This document shows positions 31,952 to 43,440 of a stretch of 64,000 bases of DNA, in pieces (within the stretch, counting starts at the first letter, position 1; each line of letters begins with the position of its first letter). Under the pieces are notes generated by a model that made no database searches, was not told the DNA's origin, and saw nothing but the letters and a program-made list of their open reading frames with translations. Both the position numbers and the translations under genes were made by a program. The stretch is taken from the NCBI GenBank assembly GCA_944548615.1, contig OX155980.1:862282-926281 (forward strand). Direction: 5' to 3'. The DNA is from Micropterix aruncella (lineage: Eukaryota > Arthropoda > Insecta > Lepidoptera > Micropterigidae).

Positions 31952-32679
31952 TTAAGAGGCCTATTACAAAATAGCGTAGGTATTCTTTTAAAATGAGTTT
32001 AAAAAATGAACGCATTTTTTTTTGGATGTAACTATAAAAGATAGGATAAATAAATAAATAAATAAATAAATAACTATTCAACCCTGGGAGAAAACCGCGG
32101 CACTGAGCGCTCTTCTCTTGCGCAAGCAAATATATACACAATTTCTAATTGTTTTTTGCAGTGTTTTCTCCTTTCTAATGACAATAATTTATATTATGTC
32201 GTATTGCTAAAAGAGTGAACTTTAATATAGTATAAGTATTATATAAGAATCTTATTTTATTTCTGAGAAAATTAGAATGATACAGGAAGTTTTTTTTTAA
32301 ATTTTGTGTAATTGTAAGTAATGTATACCTTGGATATGTGGTCAAAAAACGAAAAAATAAGGCCGCTATGGTCAACAAGAATACATGACGGACATAAAAA
32401 AAAATAGTATACGGTTTTCGTTGTAGTGATATTACTGTATTAAGGAGCTCAAAGTTTGCCTTCCGAGCGTTTTACGAATAACGACTTTCGGAAAATGGGC
32501 TGAATAAGTAAATAATATTCGTTATATCTAAAATTAAAGGCCGCTATGGTCAACATCAAGAAATGGTCCAGGTAATTCAGTAATTAAAGTTTGTAGAAAT
32601 CTCTTCATTTCTTGGAATTAGAACGCCAAAAATCCACTTTTCTTGCCTTTCTGGAAAAAATATGTGATAGGGCTCTTAA
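31952..32679. mobile_element. piggyBac-like MITE (TTAA), copy 2, complete
   Basis: 728 bp including the TTAA at each end. Inside the TTAA are GAGGCCTATTACA and, inverted, GAGCCCTATCACA, short imperfect TIRs. A TTAA duplication is the hallmark of piggyBac-type transposition, although these TIRs are not the canonical CCC type. No transposase is present. Copy 1 (3276-4790) lies in the opposite orientation. Confidence 0.75.
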
Positions 32680-32935
32680 GAATTTTGATTGAAAATATTG
32701 GAAAATGTTGTTTCCTCTACATATATAACCTAGAAAATCTGCGGTTGGATGTTCAACGTTCATACCTTGCAATACCGACGTTCATATCTTATACCTTAAT
32801 AGGTATTTATATTATACTTGTTATTTTTATTACTTTTGACATAACCAATTGTAGGAACTCCTATCAACTGGTTTAAAAAAAAAAAATTAAAAAAAAAAAA
32901 AAATGATGTTTTTGAAGGTTTTCAAATTTGGCTCT

Positions 32936-34290
32936 TTTAAACCGACTTCAAAAATGGAGTAGGTTATCAATTCGGTAGTATCTTTTCTTTTTAAAGTTGG
33001 TCACCTCAGAACTCCGTCATTTATTAAACGATTTAGAAAATTATTTTTTTATTTGAAAGGATATACTTTCAGATTGGTCATATTTTTATCAACATCCTGT
33101 TTTGATGATGGGATCCACGAGGAATTGAGGAAACTCCTCAAATATTATCGTATGAAGTTGAAAATTTACAAATTAGTTCAATTTCGATGATAATGCATTT
33201 TTTTAATGGTATGCATGACCTCATCCTACACCCTGGGCTGGCTCACGACGAGGGGACTTCTCAACAGTTAACAGCACAGACACGAAATTTTGTATCCTCA
33301 TTCAGTTATGATATCCCGTTCTAAGCTTACCCGTGACATGGCTGCTGCAGGATAGCGGTGTCGACTACAAAGGGCGAACCCGTCACCCCAGGCTGGTATA
33401 ACGATATAGATCGTTCTTTCAGCCGTGGGATGAGCGTAGAAGACTTGGGGACAAAAAAATCTACTGTCTAGTTCACCAGCAACCCGTTAGAGTCCCCGGG
33501 GAAGGTATCCAGCGGGCAGCCTCACCCTCTAACTACCAGTTTTGGAAGGATATCTCCGACTGGAATTAACCTTCAGGATACCTCCGTCCTACCGACTGGT
33601 TACGGGTCCGAAGTCACTTACGCAACCTCTACCTGTTGTATTACAGCGGTAATTCAATTTGAATTTCGCGGACCTGGGCGTTCTTTGCCCGTAGTGCCAC
33701 AAGTAGTCGAGTGGCCCAAGGTCATTTCAAGAGTGGCATAACACAGGTGAAACATCCACCCCCGCTGCCTATGAAACAGTGTATTTCGATAGTCGGAATG
33801 CACAGCCGATTAGCATCGCCGACCGGTGCGCAAACCGTCCAGTGAGGCCGGGATGCAACCCCGCCGGGAGAAACCGGTCCACCAGCTCTGAGGCCTGAGA
33901 CACGGAAGTCTTACCCAGGGTAGCCTCCCACTCAAGGAGGCTTCTGAATATGAGCTGAATTGTGAGTTGAGCTGATCCGAGAACAAAATGGATCTTGTGG
34001 CCCAAGCTGCACGAAACCGCTCACCACCACATGGCTGCTGCACCCAGGGTTGGCTCCTCAACGGTCAACAGCACATACACGAAAGTTTGTATTTGCATTC
34101 AATTACGACAGCCCGTTCTAAGTTTCACCAGGACAGAACTACGGCGCCCCGGGTTGTCTTCCAACGAGGGAACTCCTCAACTGCAACAAGAGCACAGACA
34201 GAAAATTGTGTATACGCATTCAATTATGATAGCCCGTTCTAAGTATTACCATGACATGGCTGCTGCACTTATTTAAAAAAAATCGAGTAG
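32936..34290 (+). repeat. Lepidopteran 'accgacttcaaaa' repeat, copy 2, split by a SINE-like insertion
   Basis: 32936-33349 and 34029-34290 are continuous with copy 1 (28175-28840). The tandem units resume on the right of the insertion. The 14-bp word ACATGGCTGCTGCA is present on both sides because the inserted element duplicated it. Confidence 0.7.
33350..34028 (+). mobile_element. GC-rich SINE-like element, copy 3 (complete, diverged)
   Basis: 679 bp with an exact 14-bp target duplication, ACATGGCTGCTGCA (33336-33349 and 34029-34042). The 5' end ggatagcggtgtcgactaca followed by cgaacccgtcac matches the family head; the middle is diverged; the 3' part shares ggtcatttcaagag and cccccgct. It ends ...gaaaccgctcaccacc with no A-rich tail. 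It is clearly a separate subfamily from 46569. Confidence 0.8.
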
Positions 34291-34582
34291 TTTTTTTTGT
34301 GAAAACTTTGTCTATTATTTCTTGTCCTGGGTGACACGACATTGGTACTCTTGGTACCGACGATAATGGTACTCACCCGCGCTCGCCGGGTAAACAAAGG
34401 CAGGTAGGCCGGTGACATGGCAGCCACGCCACAGATTACTAAGAAAGCGTTTTCCTAAAACGCGGATGCGGTTGTCGCAAAAGTCGAAAAAAAGCAACCT
34501 TCTTGGCCGATCCCTTTTGAAAGAGAAAATATATTGTGAACGTGTAATATTAGTAGAATGTACGATATTTTATAACAGCAAG
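34291..34582. other. Unassigned, GC-richer stretch
   Basis: About 290 bp with no recognised repeat or domain. Confidence 0.3.
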
Positions 34583-35188
34583 TTTTTAAGCTATTGCATA
34601 GCTTTTATCGCGGGTCTAGGCCAGCGCGGCGACCGAATGAAGAAATTTCTTAACGAAAATTAATTATTTTAAACTGATAATTACGTCGAAACAAGTACTG
34701 ATTACGATTCGAAAAAAATATATGTTAAACAAGAACATTTTTCTAATTTTCTTAGCTTAATTATTTTAGATTTTGTTTATATTACATAGTGTAATTAATT
34801 TGTGAAATTAGGTCTAACCGAACACAAAAACGACTACTACGCAAATACTATCTGGCGTATTATTATGAAACCTGCACCATTTTAAAGATAATTTAATTAT
34901 CTATCTTTTCATCTACGATTTTTTTTCGAATAATCCATTTTTTTTGCTTTATCGAATAAAAGATTCGTGCGCGGTGCTCTATCGGGAGACGTTTAAATTA
35001 TTCCGAATCATTTGCTTCCGCAGCCGCAAATGATTCAGAATAATTTCAACGTTTTCCGATAGAGCGCAGTTATCTGATATCAGAAAAAATAAAATAAATA
35101 AAATAAATAAATAATTATATTTGCATAAGTTGTTAACAATGCTATGCAATAGCATTACCGCGGCAGTCCCCGAGTGCCACACGTATTT
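34583..35188 (+). mobile_element. Hairpin-core element, copy 3
   Basis: Begins tttttaagctattgcatagc and ends gagtgccacacgta plus a T-run of 12. Foldback arms near 34975-35020 and 35025-35070. It is closest to copy 4 in length and sequence. Confidence 0.8.
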
Positions 35189-35340
35189 TTTTTTTTGAAA
35201 ATAGGGTATTTTATGAAAATACAATATTTTCTGAATAAAGGTCTTAAAAGTAGGATTATTTATAATGTGTTTTTAATGTAACCCTCCTAGTAGGATATCT
35301 AAATCATCGTTTCCCAGAGATTTAGAATTTGAGACATTAA

Positions 35341-35647
35341 GCTGGATTGGATTTCTCTTGGACTAAAATCGGAAATTAACTAGTGAACGAGCCGTATGTC
35401 AGAGCGGAATGTGTAATGAACGGTTGTTTATTTTCTGCATTAAACTACCCACCGAAGATAAAGTAGGTAAATCTAACATCGCACGAAATGTATTCAAACT
35501 TATTTCGGCGTCTATAAGTTCGACAGGTAGTTTTGCTGCAGGAAAATCGACGATAGTTCATTTCATATTTTATTCAAACGCGTTGCCCTGTCTAGTCCGG
35601 TTGAACAAGGTTCCTATTTTAGTTCACGAAGAAACGCAATCGGGCCC
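35341..35647. mobile_element. MITE with ~85-bp TIRs, copy 2
   Basis: Colinear with 30451-30764 through its whole length (shared 'actaaaatcggaaattaa', 'gtctataagttcgaca', 'cctattttagttcacga', 'gggccca'). Confidence 0.7.
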
Positions 35648-36101
35648 AGTGTATACAAGCTTTAACTTTTAAATTCCATAAATAATATAATTTGACTTGA
35701 TACACGACATCAAAAATGCATTTAATACTTATAAAACTAGTAATTTTTATAAAACTAGATGCTCGATTATAGGATATCATACCACCTATATTTTCTTCTA
35801 CAATAGAAAACTTGATGCTTAATAAATTATATATTCGGCTACTATATACGGCAAAGTGTGCTCAAATTATCTATATTTCTATTTAAATTCCAAGCAAGAA
35901 TGAAAAATTATAATTATATGATACTGATACATTTCATTATTTGTATACAAGAGAAAATAAAAATAAGTAAATACTATAGAACATTCATCACTCTAATTTT
36001 GAACTTCAACGTTTTATTTATATGGCGCAGCTGTGATGTTAGCCATTATAAGAGTAGCTGGCTTCGCATTGTTCATATAACCAGAACGGCAATACTCCAA
36101 T
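35648..36101. other. Unassigned AT-rich stretch upstream of the LINE
   Basis: May contain the truncated 5' part of the following LINE, but no gag-like ORF1 was recognised. Confidence 0.3.
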
Positions 36102-36596
36102 ATGAGTACAATGATAGATGACGTCACAAATACGAGTATAGTAAATACATTGAAAATTGATTTTCCGTTTCAGTGTCGAAATATTTTTAACGGTAATTAT
36201 ATATTTAAAATAATGTGTATGAATATTCGAAGCCTCCACAAAAATGTCGATGAGCTTTATATATTACTAAATGAGCTTTCTATGGATGTAGATATGATTA
36301 TTCTATCTGAATGCTGGCTTTTAAATAAACCACAGCTGCCTCATATAAATGGTTATGAAAGTTACAAAACCGAGGGTAATAAAAATAAAGCCGACGGCGT
36401 TGTGGTTTATGCGAAGAGTGGCCTAAGTCCATCAGTGAGGGAAACAAATATTCCGGATTGTACTGGGTTGCACATACGATGCGGCGGCTTTAGTGTTCTT
36501 GCAGTGTATAGGTCACCCTCAATACGAAACATTACAACTTTTCTAAATGGACTTTACGCTACAGCACATGAACAAATGATGATAGCTGATAAATAT
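36102..36596 (+). pseudogene. Jockey-superfamily LINE ORF2, part 1: APE-type endonuclease
   Basis: The open frame encodes the first half of an apurinic-endonuclease-like domain of a non-LTR retrotransposon: FKIMCMNIRSLHKNVDEL, DVDMIILSECWL, then DGVVVYAKSG and FSVLAVYRSPS. This domain nicks target DNA to prime reverse transcription. It is interrupted at 36596 by the RTE insertion and resumes in the same frame at 38290. No upstream ORF1 was found, so the element is probably 5'-truncated. Confidence 0.85.
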
Positions 36597-38289
36597 TTTT
36601 ATTATTATTATTTATTCCGTAGCCGGCGATTGGGGAGGGGGTCGCCCTCGCAGCCAATACGCTGCTGTCGGTGCCGCTGGATCTCGTACTCCATTCACGA
36701 TTCGCTTCCATTCTTGACGATTTTTTGCCACGTCTCGAGCATCCCTAGCCGACAATCGTTGATTTTTAAGGTCGCCTTTGATGGTATTTAGCCAGGTTTT
36801 CTTCGGTGCCGATCGCTGAATTCTCCATTCTGTCGGACGGTCTCGCCAAAGAAGTTTACGTGGCAAGCGATTGTCGTTCATTCGGCAAACATGGCCGAAC
36901 CATCGTAGTCGACGTTTTTGTACTTCTTCTTCGATCGTTGTTACTAGATCGCATCTTTCTCTAATGGTCTCGTTTCGAATTCGGTCGCGGAGTGAGACAC
37001 CGAGAATCTGCCTCAAGCATCGCATTTGGAAGACTTCGAACTTTTTGAGGTCCGATTGTAGTAACGTCCACGTTTCCGATCCATAAAGAAGAATGGGAAG
37101 AACCAACGTTCGGTATAGTCGTACTTTGGTTTTGATGGTAATATTCATTCGCTTCCATATGCACCACTTGAGCGAGGCGAATGTTGCTGTTGCCTGACCG
37201 ATCCGGCTATGGACATCGGCCGTCGAAGCCACTTTCTTTTCCGTAACCAACGATCCTAAATACTTGAATTGTGGGACCTGTTCGATTTGGGTTCCATCGA
37301 GGTAAACGCTGGCCTTCGAACCGTCCGTAGTGAGCACTTTGGTCTTATCCGCATTGATTTTCAATCCATATGATTGAGCAATTCCGGATATGTCGTATAA
37401 AATGTCCGTTGCTTCGGCATCAGTGTCGGCGAAAACGGCGCTATCATCAGCGAACATCAAATCGGTTATGAAGTTTGATTCGTCGTATCTAACTCCGCGT
37501 CGACCGTCGAATGCTCTCCGCATAATCGCGTCGATCACCACGTTAAAAAGTAGCGGCGATGCGACGTCTCCTTGTCGAACACCAGTTTGAATCGGGAATT
37601 CCTCAGACAAATCGTTACGGATTCGAACGCTGCTGGTTAAGCCATCGTACGATGATTGGAGAAGTTTAATGATTTTTGGTGGCACGTGTTCTGTCTCCAA
37701 GGCACTCCATAAGCTGTTCCAATCGATGCAATCGAAGGCGGATTTAAAGTCTATGAAGACGACGATTGTTCGTTTGCCGCACCGTATTCTTTCTTCCATT
37801 AGCTGACGAAGAGCGAATATCTGATCAATGCATCCTCGATATGGTCTAAATCCTGCTTGCTCCTCTCGGCTCGTTTGTTCTCGATGTTTTTGTAGCCTCG
37901 ACTGTATGATTTTTGTAAATACTTTGCCGACTATTGAAAGAAGGCTAATACCGCGATAATTCTTGCATTCTCTGCTATCGCCTTTCTTTAAAATTGGCAC
38001 AACGATGGCTTTCTTCCATGCCGACGGAATACGATCCGATTGCCAAATATGCGTTAGGAGAACATGTAGTTGTTGTAATAGAATGTCACCTCCGGCTTTG
38101 ATCATCTCGGCGGTAACTTGATCTGGACCCGGCGCTTTACCATTTTTCAGCGATTTTATTGCCGTTTTCACTTCGTTTATTGTTGGTTCGTTATCGGAAA
38201 ACGGATTCGCCGGCTGATTGATAATCGGCGGTTGCGGTGCTGGACCTTGAGGCGGATCGTGATTGTGCAGCTGATTAAAGAATTCCCAA
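36597..38289 (-). mobile_element. RTE-clade LINE, 5'-truncated, inserted in the Jockey LINE
   Basis: The 9-bp duplication GATAAATAT (36588-36596 and 38290-38298) brackets the insertion exactly. The minus-strand 3' end is a (taa)n tail (36597-36617). The 5' end at 38289 falls inside the coding region, so about the first half (endonuclease) was never inserted, as is usual after target-primed reverse transcription. Confidence 0.9.
36612..38276 (-). CDS. RTE-clade reverse transcriptase (partial, open)
   Basis: Open from the truncation point; first Met at 38171, about 519 codons from there. Motifs in order (numbered from that Met): IKSLKNGKAPGPDQV (about 5-19), NYRGISLLSIVGKVF, EEQAGFRPYRGC, VVFIDFKSAFDCI (motif A, Asp), GVRQGDVASPLLFNVVID (motif B), MFADDSAVFADT (motif C, the FADD catalytic pair), and C-terminal SETWTLLQSDLKKFEVFQMR and RRLRWFGHVCRM typical of RTE-like LINEs. 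It would copy LINE RNA into DNA. There are no internal stops. The stop TAA (36612-36614) is the first unit of the 3' (taa)n tail, so there is no separate 3' UTR. Lacking the endonuclease, this copy is inactive. Confidence 0.9.
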   Translation of the reverse strand, partial: NQLHNHDPPQGPAPQPPIINQPANPFSDNEPTINEVKTAIKSLKNGKAPGPDQVTAEMIKAGGDILLQQLHVLLTHIWQSDRIPSAWKKAIVVPILKKGDSRECKNYRGISLLSIVGKVFTKIIQSRLQKHREQTSREEQAGFRPYRGCIDQIFALRQLMEERIRCGKRTIVVFIDFKSAFDCIDWNSLWSALETEHVPPKIIKLLQSSYDGLTSSVRIRNDLSEEFPIQTGVRQGDVASPLLFNVVIDAIMRRAFDGRRGVRYDESNFITDLMFADDSAVFADTDAEATDILYDISGIAQSYGLKINADKTKVLTTDGSKASVYLDGTQIEQVPQFKYLGSLVTEKKVASTADVHSRIGQATATFASLKWCIWKRMNITIKTKVRLYRTLVLPILLYGSETWTLLQSDLKKFEVFQMRCLRQILGVSLRDRIRNETIRERCDLVTTIEEEVQKRRLRWFGHVCRMNDNRLPRKLLWRDRPTEWRIQRSAPKKTWLNTIKGDLKNQRLSARDARDVAKNRQEWKRIVNGVRDPAAPTAAYWLRGRPPPQSPATE

Positions 38290-40770
38290 GATAAATATAC
38301 ACAACATCATATATTTGCTGGTGACACAAATATCTCTATTTGTGGGCAAAAACACCCACAAGCTGATGAATACCAAAACCTCCTCAGTGAACTTGGATAT
38401 ACACCAGCAATAAATATAGCAACAAGAGAGACCGACAATATCCAGACTTGTATTGACCACATATATGTACGTTCATCGTATGTTCAGACTGCGGCAGTTG
38501 TGGGTACTACCATAACTGACCACTTTTGTACACTGTTAGCACTTCGTGGAAGACGACATGACCAGAGTCAACCACGACTGACGAGAGCGACAATTGACTA
38601 CCACAAACTAAGAAGTGACTTAAGTAATGAGACATGGACTGACTTATATAGCACAAATAATATTAATACAGCTGTTGACATATTTGTAGGGACATTTACA
38701 CAACATACGACCAACAATACGACTGTTAAGACAATAAATGCCAAACATAAAAGACTGAAACCATGGATAAGCGACGGAATAATAAATAGTATACGAAAAC
38801 GCGACAGATTGCATAGACAGACTAAAGTTTTCCCACAAAATGAACGACTAGGACTCTACTACAAGAAATACCGAAGTATCTGTTCGACTATAATTAAACG
38901 GACCAAGAAAAAGTACTATAGGACCAAAATCGAGACTGATAACTACGATCCTAAGACCGTTTGGACAGTAGTTAAGGAGATGAATAACATTGGACATAAC
39001 AGGACCAAAATTAATGAAATAAAAATGGACGGACGTACACTCGACAACGTACATGATATAGCAAATGCTGCAAACACATACTTCACTAACATAGGGAAAA
39101 ACTTAGCAACGAAAGTAGAAAAAATAGCAAACAGGAGAAACTTAATAAATCATACCTATACACAGACACCTAAAAATAAATTTCAACTGACAAATATAAC
39201 AGAAACTAACGCACTAACTCTAATCAAATAACTCAAGACTGACTCCGCTTGCGGGCCCGATCGGATCTCTGCAAGGACACTGAAGCAAGTGCAATACGAA
39301 ATAGTACACCCTATTATGCATATTATTAACCTCAGTATAGAAAATTGCACCTTTCCAGATCATTTTAAAAGGGCTGATGTAACTCCGATCTTCAAAGCAG
39401 GAGACAAGACAGACATGACAAACTACCGGCCGATATCTCTACTAAACATATTGAGCAAAATACTTGAGCGACACGTTAAACTCCAACTGACGGACTATTT
39501 AGAAAAAAATGGCCTTTTGTCGAAAGGGCAATTTGGCTTCAGATCGAACATTGGGACGCAAGATGCTATTTTGCAAGTCACCGAATTTATATCTAAAAAT
39601 GTGGATAGAGATCGAAGGTGTCTTGCTGTATTCCTTGATCTGGCCAAAGCATTCGATACTGTGCCACACGACAAATTACTAGACAAACTGAAACAAAGAG
39701 GTCTTACTGATTCTGCTCTGCAGTGGTTTACAACTTATGTAACTGGACGCACACAAAGAGTAAAAATGGATAATGTGACAAGTGATTGGATGCACATCCC
39801 CTATGGAGTTCCGCAAGGAAGTACACTAGGACCAACGTTATTTCTTATATATATTGACGACCTATGCCGACAAGACATATCAGGAAAATTAATATCATTT
39901 GCTGATGACACTGTACTAATGTTTGAATCTGATACATGGGATTCGGTTTTTGACAAGGCAACAGCGGGTCTGCAACAAACGTACGACTGGCTGACTCATC
40001 ATCTACTTACGCTGAATATCAAGAAGACTAAATACATGACATTTAGCATAGATGGGCGAAAGCAACCTGGACTTGATAAACAACTGACGGTACACAGCTG
40101 TGACAGAATGAACTGCTTGTGCCAGCCTCTAGAGCGAACAACCACTATAAAGTACCTTGGAATTTTTATTGATAACTTTCTACGTTGGCACAAGGAAATA
40201 GACTTGACAACACAGCGACTACGAAAACTAATATACGTCTTTAAAAACATCAGGAATATTCTTAGTCCGTCTATGCTGAAGATGACATACTACGCACTTG
40301 CACAGACTGTAATCACTTACGGACAGATTGGTTGGGGTAGCGCTGCGATAACTATTCTTGATCCCCTAATAAAGGCCCAAAAAGCCCTAATTAGAGTAAT
40401 CAACAAGAAACCTTACCGCTACCCTTCCGATTTACTATTTAATGAATTTCAAGTACTTGACATCAGACAATTATATATACGAACAATAGTACTCTACTAC
40501 TACAGACATGACCTGGTGCCTCAGAATACCTCTATGCACAAGTACGATACCAGAAACCGTAATAACCAACCCCAACAAACTAAAAACTCAGCATACGGAC
40601 AGCGACATTATGCATTTCACTCGCCGAGGATTTACAATATGTTCATATCTGAGGTGGGCGGGAATGCATTGACGTCAACATCGACAGTCGTGCTGAAGAA
40701 AATGGTGGTGTGTTGGCTACTAAACAAAGGGAGAAGGGAATCCGAAAACCTATTTAAAATTCTTGTCTAA
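38290..40770 (+). pseudogene. Jockey-superfamily LINE ORF2, part 2: endonuclease end, RT, C-terminus
   Basis: Continues the frame of 36102-36596 after the duplicated GATAAATAT: IFAGDTNISICG and CIDHIYVRSS complete the endonuclease, with TDHF at its end. A linker rich in basic residues follows. The reverse transcriptase has ACGPDRIS, NYRPISLLNILSKILE, KGQFGFRSN, LDLAKAFDTVPHD (motif A), IPYGVPQGSTLGPTLFLIYIDDL (motif B, split by the usual PQGS) and ISFADDTVLM (motif C). The C-terminus has TIKYLGIFIDN, QTVITYGQIGWGSA and HKYDTRNRN. One nonsense codon, TAA at 39229-39231, splits an otherwise open frame. No RNase H was seen, consistent with Jockey/CR1 types. Confidence 0.85.
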
Positions 40771-41145
40771 AAAAAAAATAGTATTATTGCTGTTGTTCTT
40801 TTTTTTGGTATTTTGCTCTACATATCTACGTTAACTACATATCTTCGTTATAATTATCATTAAGGTAAAAATATCTATCAATAATGTTATATATTATATA
40901 TATATATATATTGTATATAAATATAATATTAGTGTTATATTACTATTATGTTATGTATATTGTATATGTGTATGTGTGTGTATATGTGTGTATGTTTATA
41001 TATATACATGTGTATATGTATGTATATATATATTATTATATTTTTTTTAAACACACGGCTGCTACTAGACATCCTTCACTAGACTACTGCCTCGACACAG
41101 GCCCAAGCCTAGTGAGGCAGTAAAATCCACATGAGCCTGTACCTT
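40771..41145 (+). mobile_element. Probable 3' UTR of the Jockey-superfamily LINE with (TA/TG)n
   Basis: Follows the ORF2 stop. Contains a (ta)n/(tatg)n tract at about 40885-41035 and ends before a T-run near 41143. The exact 3' end is not certain, since no matching copy is present in the window. Confidence 0.4.
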
Positions 41146-41514
41146 TTTTTTTTTTATCAATGATTAATTAAGTATTAATGTTAAGCACTACTAGTTTTTT
41201 AATAAATAGTTTGTAATTAATTAATTATATGTTATTAATATGGATAAATAAAATAAAAAAAAATAATAAAAAAAAAAATTTTTTGGTTTTTCAGGAATCT
41301 CAGCTATTTCAAAACTATTGTATTATATTTTAATTAGATACAAAATTATTATATTTCAATTACAAAACTATTTACATATTTCAACAGCATTTAAAAATAA
41401 AAACACATAGCGTGAGGTGTGGAGGGAGGAGTCATAATAAGTAAATTAAATGTATGTGAATACGCGTTATATAATATAGTCATAAATATATATTATATAT
41501 ATGCCCGGCGTTCA
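41146..41514. other. Unassigned AT-rich stretch
   Basis: A-rich runs (41245-41280) and nothing recognised. Confidence 0.35.
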
Positions 41515-41762
41515 CCAGGTATTGGGTATCCGAATGATCGTTTTAAGAGCGGCTGTGACCAGGAAAACAACCGCTCCCGCTCTATAGGAAACAAAATCAT
41601 TTCCAGACTCCCCGACTCTCAGTCGGAATGCACAGTCGATTGGATGACGCCGCACGGTGCGCAGACCGTCCAGGAGCGCCCGAAGACCGATTCCTAGCAG
41701 AACTGGCCCGCAGGCCAAGGTATTACCCGGTCTCGAACTCCTGCGCTGGTTGACCTTCCAAA
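41515..41762 (+). mobile_element. GC-rich SINE-like element, copy 4 (5'-truncated)
   Basis: Matches only the 3' third of the family: 'cgttttaagagcggctg', 'ccgctctataggaaac', 'tccagactccccgactc', 'gcgcagaccgtccaggagc'. Upstream it joins unrelated AT-rich DNA, as expected for 5' truncation. Confidence 0.65.
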
Positions 41763-41869
41763 CAGATCAGAACGATCGATGCAAGCTATCAACTATTTAT
41801 GGAAAAATACTAAATCTGCGTAATTTCTTCTAGATTATAATGCTTGAAGCCCATGAAAAGTACCAGCTT

Positions 41870-42735
41870 CAGTGAAATTGGGAAAGGACAAATAAAAACG
41901 ATATTTCAAATTCTTCAAGAACATAGCCCAAAGACAAAACCATAGTATAGATAAAAGACATAAAAAAGCGATTACACTAAATGCGAAATCGCGAAACTAT
42001 ATCCAGTTCGTTCGGTATATAAATATCAAGACGAAAAGTTATTGTAATACTACTAATGAGGCGTCCTTACTATTTAAAATAAATTCGCTATATTATCAGC
42101 GCAACTTGAATGATGCTCTGTGCCTCTATAAAATAATGAATGGTATATTCGATTGCTCTGACCTGATGGGCGAGATCAATATTAACTCCCCAATGAGGAC
42201 CACACGCCAATTTGACTTGTTTCGATTGCCGCGTTTTAAAACTAATGCATCAAGGAATGGAGTACTCACACGCTGCTGTGAGCATTATAATACCCATTTA
42301 AATGATATTGATATGTTTTTTAATTCCATAATCACTTACAAATACTCCGTAATTCAAAACCCTAACCGATACAATAACCTGACTATTCGTGTTTAGCAAT
42401 TTTTTTTGATTATTTGTTATTATTATTATAATTTATATACGCCATTACTAATATCATACACGCTCACACTCCACACTTACACGCTCAACACACCCTCACA
42501 AACACATACACACGCACCCTGCATACTAGACTCTTATGTAGTTCTAAAATTGAAGGTACATTATTTTTATTAAGTAGTTTTAAAAAAAAAACGTAATTTA
42601 TGTAATTTTATTGAAATCCGTAACCGGTTTTATTTGTTGTAAATCTGCATACATTAAAAAACATAATATTACTGTAATACTGTGTGATTTCTGATTGATT
42701 TCAATAAAGAATTAAATTGAATTGAATTGAATAAA
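41870..42735 (+). pseudogene. LINE 3' fragment with (aattg)n tail
   Basis: The open frame 42106-42396 (96 codons), reading NDALCLYKIMNGIFDCSDL, then RTTRQFDLFRLPRFKTN and CCEHYNTHL, resembles the C-terminus of a non-LTR ORF2 (the 'ncl.lykil.g..dc..ll' type). Upstream sequence gives more of the same protein in broken frames. The 3' UTR ends at aataaagaattaaattgaattgaattgaat (42705-42735). The tail recurs at 43375-43440. Confidence 0.65.
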
Positions 42736-42773
42736 ATATATGTTTTAAAAGGGTTTTTCTCTAATTTATATTA

Positions 42774-42822
42774 CTCCATGCTATTTCTTATATTAATTGG
42801 TATTATAAGAAATAGCATGGAG
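42774..42822. repeat. Short hairpin, ~19-bp arms
   Basis: ctccatgctatttcttata pairs with tataagaaatagcatggag around an 11-nt loop. There is no second copy in the window; it could be a foldback relic or small-RNA hairpin. Confidence 0.65.
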
Positions 42823-43374
42823 GTTATGAATAACTGTAGAATATAAATAATACTTTTGAACCGATTGACGGTGAGGGAAAGTATTGTAAATGCGCATTTT
42901 TTTTCGATATAAAGACGAAAATACACTTTTGAACTGATTAAGACCATTTCCAGATATCACCCACACGCTGAATCCGATTGAGCTGAAATTTGGCATGCAG
43001 GCGTCATTTGGTCATGGCAAGAGTTAAAAAGGTGGTCGTTGTATTCGGTCCACCAGGGGACGAACTAGTCATATTTCGATCTCAAAATATGGGACATATA
43101 TACTCGACATTTGGTATACCGGTGGCTTGTTGGGTCTAAATCACATCGCAGGTCAGTATATTTGCGTAAGAGATTGAATCGAAAGTGTTTAATGAGTTGC
43201 TCTCTCACTCTCCGCGCTTGTCGCCGACTGTCACTTTCAATTAGGTCAACCTCCTTCCCGAAGGCACATGACACTGAAAATCCTTCTGTAAGTCCTTGGC
43301 TACTTGCCGGGAAAGAGGGTGATATCGTGGGATAACACAGCCGATTTGTTTTTCTTTCGCGAGATTACATTTAA
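42823..43374. other. Unassigned stretch
   Basis: No gene was recognised. Frames on both strands (43065-43335) are antisense shadows of one another with no motif. Confidence 0.3.
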
Positions 43375-43440
43375 AAATATATTATTACTGTAATACTGTG
43401 TGATTTCTCAATAAAGAATTGAATTGAAATGAATTGAAAT
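43375..43440 (+). mobile_element. LINE tail with (aattg)n, second copy
   Basis: 'attactgtaatactgtgtga' followed by aataaagaattgaattgaaa repeats the 3' end of the LINE fragment at 42735, showing a second, extremely truncated insertion. Confidence 0.6.
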
